In this document: in pieces, positions 24,978 to 34,221 of the stretch | How the letters are laid out: each line of letters starts with the position of its first letter | Position numbering within the stretch: the stretch's first letter is position 1 | Origin: Salegentibacter sp. Hel_I_6 | GTDB lineage: Bacteria; Bacteroidota; Bacteroidia; Flavobacteriales; Flavobacteriaceae | Direction of reading: 5' to 3' | Assembly (NCBI RefSeq): GCF_000745315.1 | Contig: NZ_JQNQ01000001.1 | Coordinates: forward strand, 2,294,001 to 2,358,000 | Length of the DNA stretch: 64,000 nucleotides | The notes under the pieces: generated by a model | Databases searched by the model: none | Told to the model about the DNA's origin: nothing | Seen by the model: the letters and a program-made list of their open reading frames with translations, nothing else | Program-made: the position numbers and the translations under genes

Positions 24978-25399
24978 TTTTGCTTAAGATTGTAAGAAAC
25001 GTCAGTTAATTCGGTGTCCACGATAAATTTTTTGGTAAGGAATTTACGGCCAATTAGTACCGGAAACCTCATTTCCTGTCGGGAGGACAAAGAAAGGGAA
25101 ATTTTATAGACCTTATTAAAAATTTTGATGGTAGATATTACCTGATATCTTTTTTGAATAATTCCGTTACTACTTCTTACAAAAACGATATCATAATCTG
25201 TAAAAGTAAATTTTTTTCCGTTGTATAAAGGATGCTCTTCATCAAGAAAAGTACATTCTAAAACTCCATCTTTTTCAACTATATTTTCGCAGTGAATAGA
25301 GGAAGTGTAAGCGCCGGTGTCAATCTTAATAGCGATATCATTTAAATGTAAAGCAGGGAAATCTGCTTTATCAAAACGCCCAATAACTTTTTTCTCCAT
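24974..25399 (-). CDS. Retropepsin-like aspartic protease of the RimK neighbourhood (Zn_protease/PF05618 type)
   Basis: A 141-residue protein starting MEKKVIGRFDKADFPAL. The motif IAIKIDTGAYTSSIH places a DTGA catalytic aspartate at D27, as in retropepsin-fold single-domain proteases. A second family block is SSRQEMRFPVLIGRKFLTKKFIVD. The family is often labelled ATP-dependent zinc protease, but the DTG motif argues for an aspartyl mechanism. I prefer the ATG at 25399; another ATG lies 8 codons upstream. Its coupling to RimK by a 4-base overlap suggests it trims or processes the RimK product or a peptide precursor. Confidence 0.8.
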   Translation of the reverse strand: MEKKVIGRFDKADFPALHLNDIAIKIDTGAYTSSIHCENIVEKDGVLECTFLDEEHPLYNGKKFTFTDYDIVFVRSSNGIIQKRYQVISTIKIFNKVYKISLSLSSRQEMRFPVLIGRKFLTKKFIVDTELTDVSYNLKQK

Positions 25400-25576
25400 A
25401 CCGCAAGATAGTAAAATGCACATGTAATCTTTTTATAGAAATTATAAAATTTGAATTGCTTTAACCCGATGCTAAGGAGGTTAAGCGAATGAACTAATTT
25501 GATTTAATATAAATTTAACATTTATAAGACCTGGCAAATTTTAATGCTACGCCTAATAAATTCTACCTTTGGGAAG

Positions 25577-27382
25577 ATGGAAACGCCTGCTTTAGAAGTA
25601 CAATTAAAAACCCTGCCCAATAGTCCCGGAGTCTACCAGTATTATGATAAGAACGGCAAGATCCTCTATGTAGGCAAAGCTAAAAATCTTAAGAAAAGAG
25701 TAACCTCCTATTTTACCAAACGCCACGATAGCCACCGTATTGGCGTAATGGTAAAAAAAATCAAGGAGATAAAGCACATCGTCGTAGAGTCAGAAACCGA
25801 TGCTTTGCTTCTCGAAAATAATCTTATTAAAAAGCATCAACCGCGTTTTAACGTGATGCTAAAAGATGATAAAACCTATCCGTGGATTTGTATTAAAAAT
25901 GAACGTTTTCCCAGGGTTTTTCCTACTCGAAAATTAATAAAAGACGGTAGCGAATATTATGGCCCTTTTACCAGTTTTAAAACAGTAAATACGTTACTCG
26001 ATTTAATTAAAGGACTTTATAAGCTTAGAACCTGTAATTATGATCTTTCTGAAGAAAAAATAAGAAACGGGAAATATAAAGTATGCCTGGAATATCATTT
26101 AGGAAATTGTAAAGGGCCTTGCGAAGCAAAACAGCCTGAAGCAGAATACAACAGTAATATTGAAGCAATAAGGCAAATTGTAAAAGGAAATTTTAAAGAT
26201 TCGCTGCAGCAATTTAGGGAACAAATGAAACTGCATGCTGAAAATATGGAGTTTGAAGATGCGCAACGGATTAAAAATAAAATAGATGTACTGGAGAACT
26301 ACCAGTCTAAATCTACGGTAGTTAACCCTAAAATTACCAACGTAGATGTGTTTTCAATAGTTTCAGATGAAGGTTATGGTTATGTGAATTTTCTTCAGCT
26401 TTCTCACGGCGCAATTATCAGGTCGCATACCATAGAAATGAAGAAAAAGCTGGATGAAACCGATGAAGAATTATTAGAATTAGCAATTACCGAAATTCGG
26501 CAACGCTTTAGTTCAAATTCCAAAGAAATTTATGTGCCTTTTAAAGTTGATGCTGGTGAAGATGTAAGAGTTACTATCCCAAAGCTGGGAGATAAAAAGA
26601 AGATTGTAGAATTATCGCAACGCAACGCCAAATATTACCGCCAGGAGCGTTTTAAGCAAATGAAAATTGTAGATCCAGACCGGCACGTAAAACGAATAAT
26701 GGCACAAATGAAAGAGGATCTCCGTCTTAGTGTTGAGCCTCGCCATATAGAATGTTTTGATAATTCAAATATCCAGGGCACAAACCCGGTGGCTGCCTGT
26801 GTGGTTTTTAAAAATGGAAAACCAAGTAAGAAGGATTATCGTAAATTTAATATCAAAACCGTTGAAGGGCCAGATGATTTTGCATCTATGGAAGAGGTGG
26901 TTTTTAGACGTTACAAACGCTTGCTTAATGAGGGTGAAGATTTGCCTCAACTCATCATTGTAGATGGAGGGAAAGGTCAGCTTTCTTCTGGAGTAAAAGC
27001 TTTGGAAGATCTAGGATTGCGGGGAAAAATTGCCATTATAGGCATCGCAAAACGTTTGGAGGAAATTTTTTATCCGGGTGATACCATTCCGCTTTATTTA
27101 GATAAGAAGTCTGAATCTTTAAAGATCATTCAGCAATTACGGAATGAGGCGCATAGGTTCGGGATTACTTTTCATCGTAACAAAAGAAGTAAAAGCGCGT
27201 TAAATACAGAGCTGGAAGAAATTACCGGAATTGGTGAAAAAACCGTGGTAGAATTATTAAAACAGTTTAGATCTGTAAAACGTATAAAAGAAGCTTCAGA
27301 AAAAGAGCTGGCTGAAGTTATAGGGGTTTCTAAAGCGGGAATAATTTACAATCATTATAAGGCAAAGAATACACCAGAATAA
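25577..27382 (+). CDS. uvrC: Excinuclease ABC subunit C
   Basis: Makes the two incisions in UvrABC nucleotide excision repair. The 601 residues begin with the GIY-YIG nuclease (SPGVYQYYDKNGKILYVGKAKNLKKRV), a cysteine cluster near 150-185 (CLEYHLGNCKGPCEAKQ), the UVR UvrB-interaction motif (MEFEDAQRIKNKIDVLE), the RNase-H-like endonuclease part (IECFDNSNIQGTNPVAACVVF; LIIVDGGKGQLSSG), and a helix-hairpin-helix tail (LEEITGIGEKTVVELL). I start at 25577 (METPALEVQLK), which fits relatives; an ATG 11 codons upstream is possible. Confidence 0.95.
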   Translation: METPALEVQLKTLPNSPGVYQYYDKNGKILYVGKAKNLKKRVTSYFTKRHDSHRIGVMVKKIKEIKHIVVESETDALLLENNLIKKHQPRFNVMLKDDKTYPWICIKNERFPRVFPTRKLIKDGSEYYGPFTSFKTVNTLLDLIKGLYKLRTCNYDLSEEKIRNGKYKVCLEYHLGNCKGPCEAKQPEAEYNSNIEAIRQIVKGNFKDSLQQFREQMKLHAENMEFEDAQRIKNKIDVLENYQSKSTVVNPKITNVDVFSIVSDEGYGYVNFLQLSHGAIIRSHTIEMKKKLDETDEELLELAITEIRQRFSSNSKEIYVPFKVDAGEDVRVTIPKLGDKKKIVELSQRNAKYYRQERFKQMKIVDPDRHVKRIMAQMKEDLRLSVEPRHIECFDNSNIQGTNPVAACVVFKNGKPSKKDYRKFNIKTVEGPDDFASMEEVVFRRYKRLLNEGEDLPQLIIVDGGKGQLSSGVKALEDLGLRGKIAIIGIAKRLEEIFYPGDTIPLYLDKKSESLKIIQQLRNEAHRFGITFHRNKRSKSALNTELEEITGIGEKTVVELLKQFRSVKRIKEASEKELAEVIGVSKAGIIYNHYKAKNTPE

Positions 27383-27402
27383 GCTCACAAAATTATGGAT
27401 AA

Positions 27403-29631
27403 ATGAAAAAACTACTGCTTTTACTTCTTCTATTTGCAGCCTTTCCGGGGATTTCCCAGGAGCAGGAAGACTTAAAAGTGGGTTTGGTTTTAAGTGGGGG
27501 TGGAGCAAAAGGTCTTGCTCACATTGGCGCGCTAAAAGTTATTGAAGAAGCGGGGATTAGAATAGATTATATTGGCGGGAGTAGTATGGGCGCTATCATT
27601 GGCGGTCTATATGCTTCAGGTTATACGGCTCACCAGTTGGATTCCATTTTTCACGAGACTAATTTTAATATTTTAATTCAGGATAATATTCCGCGTAGCG
27701 CAAAATCTTTTTACGAAAAAGAAGATTCTGAAAAATACGCCATTAGTATTCCCTTTGATAATTTCAAAATTGGTTTACCCTCAGGCCTTTCCAGGGGGCA
27801 AAATATTTATAATTTAATGTCACAGCTTACCTTGCATCTTGGTAATTTGGATGATTTTAATGAATTACCTATTCCGTTTTTTTGTGTGGCTGCCGATGTG
27901 GAATCCGGGGAAGAAGTTATTTTAGATGAAGGTTCACTGGCGCAGGCGGTTTCTGCCAGTGGCGCGATTCCCTCTATTTTTAGTCCGGTTATTGTAAACG
28001 GTAGATTATTGACAGACGGTGGTGTGGCAAATAATTATCCTGTAGAAGAACTTCGAAAAAGAGGGGCTGAAGTAATTATTGGAGTAGATGTTCAGGATAG
28101 TTTGGTGAACCGGGAAGATTTACGCAGTGTTTTTGATATTCTTACTCAAATAAGCAATTTCCGTACAATTAGCGATATGAAGGAGAAAGTGCCTAAAACC
28201 GATATTTATATCAAACCCGATATTAGTCCGTTTTCGGTGTTATCTTTTGAAAAAGGCGAAGCAATTATAGATTCGGGAAGGGTAGCTACTTTACAAAGAA
28301 AAGTAGAGCTTGAAAAAATTGCGGAAAGACAGGGGGAGAAGCGAGAAAAGGTAGTGATTCCTAAAGTAGATACAATTCAAATAAGCACCCTAACCCTGGA
28401 GGGCAATAGTACTTATCCTCGTACCTATATTATGGGGAAATTAAGATTGAATTATTTCACTAAATTCACTCTTAAGGATTTAAGTGAAGGTATTAATAAT
28501 CTTTCAGCCACTGGAAATTTCAATAGGGTAAATTATAGATTAATTCCAAATAATGACGATGGTCTTTATACCCTTGCCTTAAAAATGGAAGAAAGTAAAA
28601 ATAAGAGTTCATTAAGGCTTGGGCTTCACTACGACGAACTATACCAAATTGGTGCCCTAATTAATTATACCCGAAAAAGTTTACTTCTTTCTAATGATGT
28701 TGCGTCTTTAGATTTGATTGTTGGAGATCAATTTCGGTATAATTTTGATTATTATATAGATAAAGGTTTTTATTGGAGTATTGGGGTGAAATCTAGATTT
28801 AATAAGTTTGATCATCCGGTTTCCTTTGATTTTGCCCGGGAGAATGCAGAACTTGAAGATGTTGGGGTTAATCGAATTGATATTGATTATCGCGATCTAA
28901 CCAATCAGTTTTATGCAGAAACTTTATTTAAGCAGGTATTTTCCTTTGGTCTTGGACTGGAACATAAATTTTTGCGAATAGCTTCAGAAACTTTAAACGA
29001 TCCAGATCCTGAATTTGGAAACAATTCTCTTTTTGAAAATAGCCATTACTACAGTACGTTTGGCTATCTCAAATACGATTCTTACGATAATAAATACTTC
29101 CCTTCACGCGGTGTTTATTTTGATGGTGATTTTCATCTCTATTTGTTTTCTTCAGATTTTAATAATGATTTTGCTGAATTTTCTATTGCGAAAGGAACCT
29201 TGGGCTACGCTTTTTCTCCTTTCAATAAATTTTCAACTAGAATTGTGACTGAAGCTGGTTTTAAAATTGGAAACGACGGTGTGAATACCCTTGATTTTTT
29301 CCTTGGTGGATATGGAAATAATCTCATCAATAATTTTGTGCCTTTTTACGGATATGATTTTATAAGTCTTTCGGGGGATAGTTATATAAAAGGGCTTCTA
29401 GAGTTTGACTATGAAATTTTTAGAAAGAATCATATTATATTAAGTGCTAACATAGCCAATGTTGGCAATAAATTATATTCTTCGGGAAATTGGTTCACGA
29501 TGCCAGATTTTACCGGTTATGCCCTGGGGTATGGAGTAGATACATTTATGGGCCCTTTGGAAGCAAAATATACTTATTCGCCTGAACTTAAGGCGAGTCA
29601 GTGGTTTTTTAGCCTTGGTTTTTGGTTTTAA
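27403..29631 (+). CDS. Patatin-like phospholipase fused to an outer-membrane barrel
   Basis: The 742-residue protein has a signal peptide (KKLLLLLLLFAAFPGISQ) and a patatin domain: oxyanion loop GGGAKG (32-37), nucleophile S61 in GGSSMG, and the catalytic Asp in TDGGVANNYP near 206. A POTRA-like segment follows around 325-400 (ISTLTLEGNSTYPRTYIMGKLRL) and then a 16-strand Omp85/BamA-like barrel ending FFSLGFWF. The architecture resembles PlpD-type (type Vd) autotransporters, in which the barrel carries the lipase to the surface. Whether the patatin is released or stays periplasmic is not evident. It follows uvrC by 20 bases on the same strand. Confidence 0.88.
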   Translation: MKKLLLLLLLFAAFPGISQEQEDLKVGLVLSGGGAKGLAHIGALKVIEEAGIRIDYIGGSSMGAIIGGLYASGYTAHQLDSIFHETNFNILIQDNIPRSAKSFYEKEDSEKYAISIPFDNFKIGLPSGLSRGQNIYNLMSQLTLHLGNLDDFNELPIPFFCVAADVESGEEVILDEGSLAQAVSASGAIPSIFSPVIVNGRLLTDGGVANNYPVEELRKRGAEVIIGVDVQDSLVNREDLRSVFDILTQISNFRTISDMKEKVPKTDIYIKPDISPFSVLSFEKGEAIIDSGRVATLQRKVELEKIAERQGEKREKVVIPKVDTIQISTLTLEGNSTYPRTYIMGKLRLNYFTKFTLKDLSEGINNLSATGNFNRVNYRLIPNNDDGLYTLALKMEESKNKSSLRLGLHYDELYQIGALINYTRKSLLLSNDVASLDLIVGDQFRYNFDYYIDKGFYWSIGVKSRFNKFDHPVSFDFARENAELEDVGVNRIDIDYRDLTNQFYAETLFKQVFSFGLGLEHKFLRIASETLNDPDPEFGNNSLFENSHYYSTFGYLKYDSYDNKYFPSRGVYFDGDFHLYLFSSDFNNDFAEFSIAKGTLGYAFSPFNKFSTRIVTEAGFKIGNDGVNTLDFFLGGYGNNLINNFVPFYGYDFISLSGDSYIKGLLEFDYEIFRKNHIILSANIANVGNKLYSSGNWFTMPDFTGYALGYGVDTFMGPLEAKYTYSPELKASQWFFSLGFWF

Positions 29632-29674
29632 TCAATTATTCATTTATTTCTACCAGCTTTTACTAGTGAGATTT

Positions 29675-29682
29675 TAGTTTTG
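29675..29682 (+). promoter_or_regulatory. Candidate -7 element before hmgA
   Basis: TAGTTTTG fits TAnnTTTG and lies 138 bases upstream of the hmgA start. No clear -33 TTG is visible. It would give a long leader. Confidence 0.3.
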
Positions 29683-29820
29683 CTTCCTGTTTTAGATATG
29701 TTTTAAGAATGTTTCCTTAAAAATTCCCGATATTTGGATTAAAGTAAAATAACACCGAAAAAAATAACAAATTCTCAATATTCTTTCAGAAATTGGGGAT
29801 TGAATTAAAAATATCAGATT

Positions 29821-30987
<1,167 letters not shown>

Positions 30988-31024
30988 GAACTATAATTAA
31001 AAATTAGCAATAAAAAATATTAAA

Positions 31025-32167
31025 ATGAGTACTGATAATACATCACTAAAATTAGAGAAGGTAATGCAGGATGCCGAAGATTTTCTTCCTATCCTGGGTA
31101 CCGATTTTGTTGAACTATACGTAGGAAATGCCAAGCAGGCAGCATATTACTACCAGCACGCCTGGGGTTTTCAGCCGGTAGCTTATTCAGGCCTGGAAAC
31201 AGGAAGAAAAGACAGTGTTTCGTATGTTTTGCAACAAGGCAAGATTAGAATTGTACTTACATCTCCACTTCAGCCGGAAGGCGATATAAATGCACATATC
31301 AATAAACACGGTGATGGTGTGAAAATGGTAGCGCTTTGGGTAGACGATGCCAGGAAGAGCTATGAAGAAACCACCAAAAGAGGTGCTAAATCTTATGTAG
31401 AACCATACGAAATGGAAGATGAGCATGGTAAAGCCGTAATTTCTGGAATTCATACTTATGGAGAAACCATTCACCTTTTTGTTGAGCGAAAAGATTACGA
31501 AGGGCCATTTCTGCCCGGCTATAAAACCTACGCTACAAAAGTGCAGGCTAAAGATACCGGTCTTAAGTTCATAGACCATATGGTTGGAAATGTAGGTTGG
31601 AACGAAATGAACAAATGGGTAGAATTCTATGGCAAAGTAATGGGCTTCGCGCAAATGGTTTCTTTTGATGATAAAGATATTTCTACAGATTATACGGCCT
31701 TGATGAGTAAGGTGATGAGTAATGGAAACGGAAGAATTAAATTTCCCATTAATGAACCTGCTGAAGGAAAGAAGAAATCACAGATTGAAGAATATATAGA
31801 TTTTTATAACGGCGCCGGTGTGCAGCATATCGCCCTCGCTACCGATAATATTATTGAAACAGTAACTCAATTGAGAGATAGAGGGGTGGAATTTTTATAT
31901 GTTCCGGAAACTTATTATGATACATTATTAGATAGGGTTGGAAAAATAGATGAAGATCTTGCACCTTTAAAAGAGCTTGGTGTTTTGGTAGATCGTGATG
32001 ATGAGGGGTACTTATTGCAGATTTTTACCAAGCCGGTTTTAGATCGTCCAACGATGTTTTTTGAGATTATTCAGCGAAAAGGAGCTCAATCTTTTGGAAA
32101 AGGTAATTTTAAAGCACTTTTTGAAGCGATTGAAAGAGAGCAAGATCTACGAGGAACATTGCAATAA
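31025..32167 (+). CDS. hppD: 4-Hydroxyphenylpyruvate dioxygenase
   Basis: Converts 4-hydroxyphenylpyruvate to homogentisate with Fe(II) and O2. The 380 residues show two vicinal-oxygen-chelate halves. The iron ligands are recognisable as His in FIDHMVGNVGWNEM (about 186), His in VQHIALATDNI (about 268) and Glu in MFFEIIQRKG (about 346); GKGNFKALFEAIEREQ is the usual C-terminal helix that closes the site. Second gene of the hmgA-hppD operon. Confidence 0.96.
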   Translation: MSTDNTSLKLEKVMQDAEDFLPILGTDFVELYVGNAKQAAYYYQHAWGFQPVAYSGLETGRKDSVSYVLQQGKIRIVLTSPLQPEGDINAHINKHGDGVKMVALWVDDARKSYEETTKRGAKSYVEPYEMEDEHGKAVISGIHTYGETIHLFVERKDYEGPFLPGYKTYATKVQAKDTGLKFIDHMVGNVGWNEMNKWVEFYGKVMGFAQMVSFDDKDISTDYTALMSKVMSNGNGRIKFPINEPAEGKKKSQIEEYIDFYNGAGVQHIALATDNIIETVTQLRDRGVEFLYVPETYYDTLLDRVGKIDEDLAPLKELGVLVDRDDEGYLLQIFTKPVLDRPTMFFEIIQRKGAQSFGKGNFKALFEAIEREQDLRGTLQ

Positions 32168-32215
32168 ACTTAAAAAAATAAAATTAACTAAAATTTATAG
32201 TTAAAAAATTGAATT

Positions 32216-32232
32216 ACTCAAAAATATTGAGT
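32216..32232. terminator. Weak AT-rich hairpin after hppD and after the minus-strand small frame
   Basis: ACTCAA pairs with TTGAGT around a five-base loop. On the minus strand it begins 7 bases after the stop of the small reading frame at 32239-32325 and is followed by a T-rich tract. On the plus strand it lies 49 bases past hppD. The stem is only 6 bp, so termination is uncertain. Confidence 0.35.
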
Positions 32233-32238
32233 TAAACT

Positions 32239-32325
32239 TTATTTTGGCTTTGTTATTACTTCTTTAAATGCAGACATTTGCGCTCGCATTTTTGGAGTGG
32301 TTACCAGGAATGTAATTTTTTTCAT
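32239..32325 (-). CDS. Candidate 28-residue small protein
   Basis: A short frame in the 296-base gap downstream of hppD. It starts ATG AAA AAA and reads MKKITFLVTTPKMR, then a basic helical segment AQMSAFKEVITKPK and a TAA. A hairpin with a T-rich flank lies 7 bases after the stop, and a strong bidirectional hairpin lies 29 bases before the start, so it could be a discrete small transcript or sit behind an attenuator. I know no family for it. A 15-codon plus-strand frame overlaps the same bases, so the coding strand is not settled. Confidence 0.3.
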   Translation of the reverse strand: MKKITFLVTTPKMRAQMSAFKEVITKPK

Positions 32326-32353
32326 AATTTAAGTTTTAGTTGGTTAATAAGAC

Positions 32354-32388
32354 AAAAACCCCATCATTAATTTGATGGGGTTTTTTGT
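32354..32388. terminator. Strong bidirectional hairpin before the DUF3108 gene
   Basis: AACCCCATCA (32357-32366) pairs with TGATGGGGTT (32373-32382) and is followed on the plus strand by a T run. On the minus strand a TTTTT run also follows. It probably ends the hmgA-hppD transcript. Confidence 0.8.
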
Positions 32389-32463
32389 TTTAATACATTT
32401 GGAATAGAAATTGTAAATATTCTAATTCCAATCAATCTGTAAATCAGTATTTAAAACTTTGGT

Positions 32464-33243
32464 ATGAAAAAAAGCATATTTACAATATTTCTTTTCCTAA
32501 TTTCCACAGTCGCTTTTCAAGCCCAGTCTCAAAAAGCTTTTAATTCTGGAGAATGGTTTAAATTCCGAATTCATTACGGGCCTTTCAATGCAAGTTATGC
32601 AACCCTGGAGGTAGATGAAACCAGTATAAATGGAACCCCAGTTTATCACGTTGAGGGAAAAGGAAAATCTACAGGTTTATTGCATTGGTTTTTTAAGGTG
32701 GATGATAATTACCAGACCTTTATCGATAAGCAAGATGGTAAACCTTATAAATTTATTCGAAAGATTAATGAAGGAGGTTATACAAAAGATCTTGAAATAG
32801 ATTTTGATCATCGTGAGAATAAAGCCTATGTTTTAGATAAAAAACATAACGAAAATCATACTTATGATACCAAGCCGAATGTACATGATATGTTATCGGC
32901 ATTTTATTATATTCGCAACAATATTAAAAACGACCAGCTTCAGCCCGGGGATGAAATGCGTCTTAATCTATTTTTAGACGACGAGAATCTTGATTTTAAA
33001 CTGAAGTTTTTGGGTAAGGAAGTGATAAAAACCAAATTTGGTAAGGTTGCTACATTAAAATTCAGGCCTTATGTAATGGCGGGAAGGGTTTTTAAGGAGC
33101 AGGAAAGTCTAACCTTTTGGGTGAGTGATGATGCAAATAAGGTGCCTTTAAAAATTGAGGCAAATCTTGCGGTTGGATCACTTGACGCCGATTTAGATGC
33201 TTACAAAGGTTTAAAACATCCTTTTAAAATTGTTATGGATTAA
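32464..33243 (+). CDS. DUF3108 domain secreted protein
   Basis: A 259-residue exported protein with signal peptide KKSIFTIFLFLISTVAFQAQS. The mature part is beta-rich and matches DUF3108: GEWFKFRIHYGPFNASYATLEV, GLLHWFFKVDDNYQTFID, and KFGKVATLKFRPYVMAGRVF. The domain is periplasmic or envelope-associated with unknown function. It is the first of three tightly packed genes (3-base gap to the TDO-family gene, then an overlap with the M23 peptidase). I often see this order in flavobacteria and it suggests an envelope role rather than amino-acid catabolism. Confidence 0.8.
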   Translation: MKKSIFTIFLFLISTVAFQAQSQKAFNSGEWFKFRIHYGPFNASYATLEVDETSINGTPVYHVEGKGKSTGLLHWFFKVDDNYQTFIDKQDGKPYKFIRKINEGGYTKDLEIDFDHRENKAYVLDKKHNENHTYDTKPNVHDMLSAFYYIRNNIKNDQLQPGDEMRLNLFLDDENLDFKLKFLGKEVIKTKFGKVATLKFRPYVMAGRVFKEQESLTFWVSDDANKVPLKIEANLAVGSLDADLDAYKGLKHPFKIVMD

Positions 33244-33246
33244 TTC

Positions 33247-34221
33247 ATGGAAATAAAGCCGGAAATTGCAGAACGTATTTTTGCACTGGAAGAAAAGTTT
33301 AAAAACTCAGGGCAGGATTTGGCGTCTTATTTAGACGGACTTTTGCACGATAGATACCTCACGTATTGGGATTATTTGAGTATTGATACCTTGTTGAGTC
33401 TGCAAAAAACCTTAACACATTTTCCAGACGAAAAGATTTTTATTTCTTACCATCAAATAACCGAGATTTATTTTAAGCTCATTATTCATGAGCAAAAACA
33501 AATTATTGAAGCCGAATCTCCAGATGTCGATTTCCTGCTTGAAAAATACAATCGATTAAACCGCTATTTTAGAATCCTCATAGATTCGTTTGATGTGATG
33601 ATTAAGGGGATGGAGCGGGATCAATTTCTTAAATTCCGAATGTCTTTATTACCGGCCAGTGGATTTCAATCGGCACAATTCCGAATGATTGAAATTTACG
33701 CAACACCTTTAGAGAATTTGGTTTCTTATAAAATACGGGATCAATTTTCAGAAAAAAATAAGCTGGAAGATTTGTACGAAAATATTTACTGGAAGAAAGG
33801 TGGAATAGATCTTAAAACAGGCGAGAAAACCTTAACTCTTAGGCAATTTGAAAAGCGATATACCCCACGTTTTCTAAGGATAGCTTCAGAATATAAAGGT
33901 AAAACCCTATTTCATAAATACAGGGAACTTCCAGATTCAATTAAAAATAACAAGTTTTTGAAAGAAGCATTGCGTAATTTTGACGCCAATGTAAATATAA
34001 ATTGGCCACTTATGCATATGGGTGCGGCTTATAGATATTTAAATAAGGATAAAGAGAGTATTGCTGCAACAGGAGGTACAAATTGGAAAGAGTTTTTGCC
34101 GCCAGGATTTCAGAAAAATAGTTTTTTTCCTTATTTATGGAGTGAAGAGGAATTAGAGAATTGGGGACAGGAATGGGTAAACCATAAGTTTAACACAGAG
34201 AAAAAAATTGCTAAAAATTGA
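33247..34221 (+). CDS. Tryptophan 2,3-dioxygenase-family protein
   Basis: A 324-residue haem-dioxygenase-type protein. Family segments: ISYHQITEIYFKLIIHEQ (equivalent to the HQxxELWFKQI motif), RMSLLPASGFQSAQFRMIEI (the R..L.P.SGFQS.QFR signature), and INWPLMHMGAAYRYL carrying a histidine that fits the proximal haem ligand, then AATGGTNWKEFLPP, which corresponds to the GTGGS loop. It would convert L-tryptophan to N-formylkynurenine. The C-terminus diverges from the classical enzyme, so the substrate is probable, not certain. Its stop codon overlaps the TTG start of the M23 gene. Confidence 0.8.
   Translation: MEIKPEIAERIFALEEKFKNSGQDLASYLDGLLHDRYLTYWDYLSIDTLLSLQKTLTHFPDEKIFISYHQITEIYFKLIIHEQKQIIEAESPDVDFLLEKYNRLNRYFRILIDSFDVMIKGMERDQFLKFRMSLLPASGFQSAQFRMIEIYATPLENLVSYKIRDQFSEKNKLEDLYENIYWKKGGIDLKTGEKTLTLRQFEKRYTPRFLRIASEYKGKTLFHKYRELPDSIKNNKFLKEALRNFDANVNINWPLMHMGAAYRYLNKDKESIAATGGTNWKEFLPPGFQKNSFFPYLWSEEELENWGQEWVNHKFNTEKKIAKN

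Noticed and set aside
31187..31654. A 155-codon minus-strand frame inside hppD
   Set aside because: It is antisense to a clearly coding dioxygenase and has no start context or recognisable domains.
32264..32310. A 15-codon plus-strand leader peptide before the strong hairpin (attenuator)
   Set aside because: It would overlap the minus-strand small frame, lacks a run of regulatory codons, and the downstream DUF3108 gene gives no reason for amino-acid attenuation.
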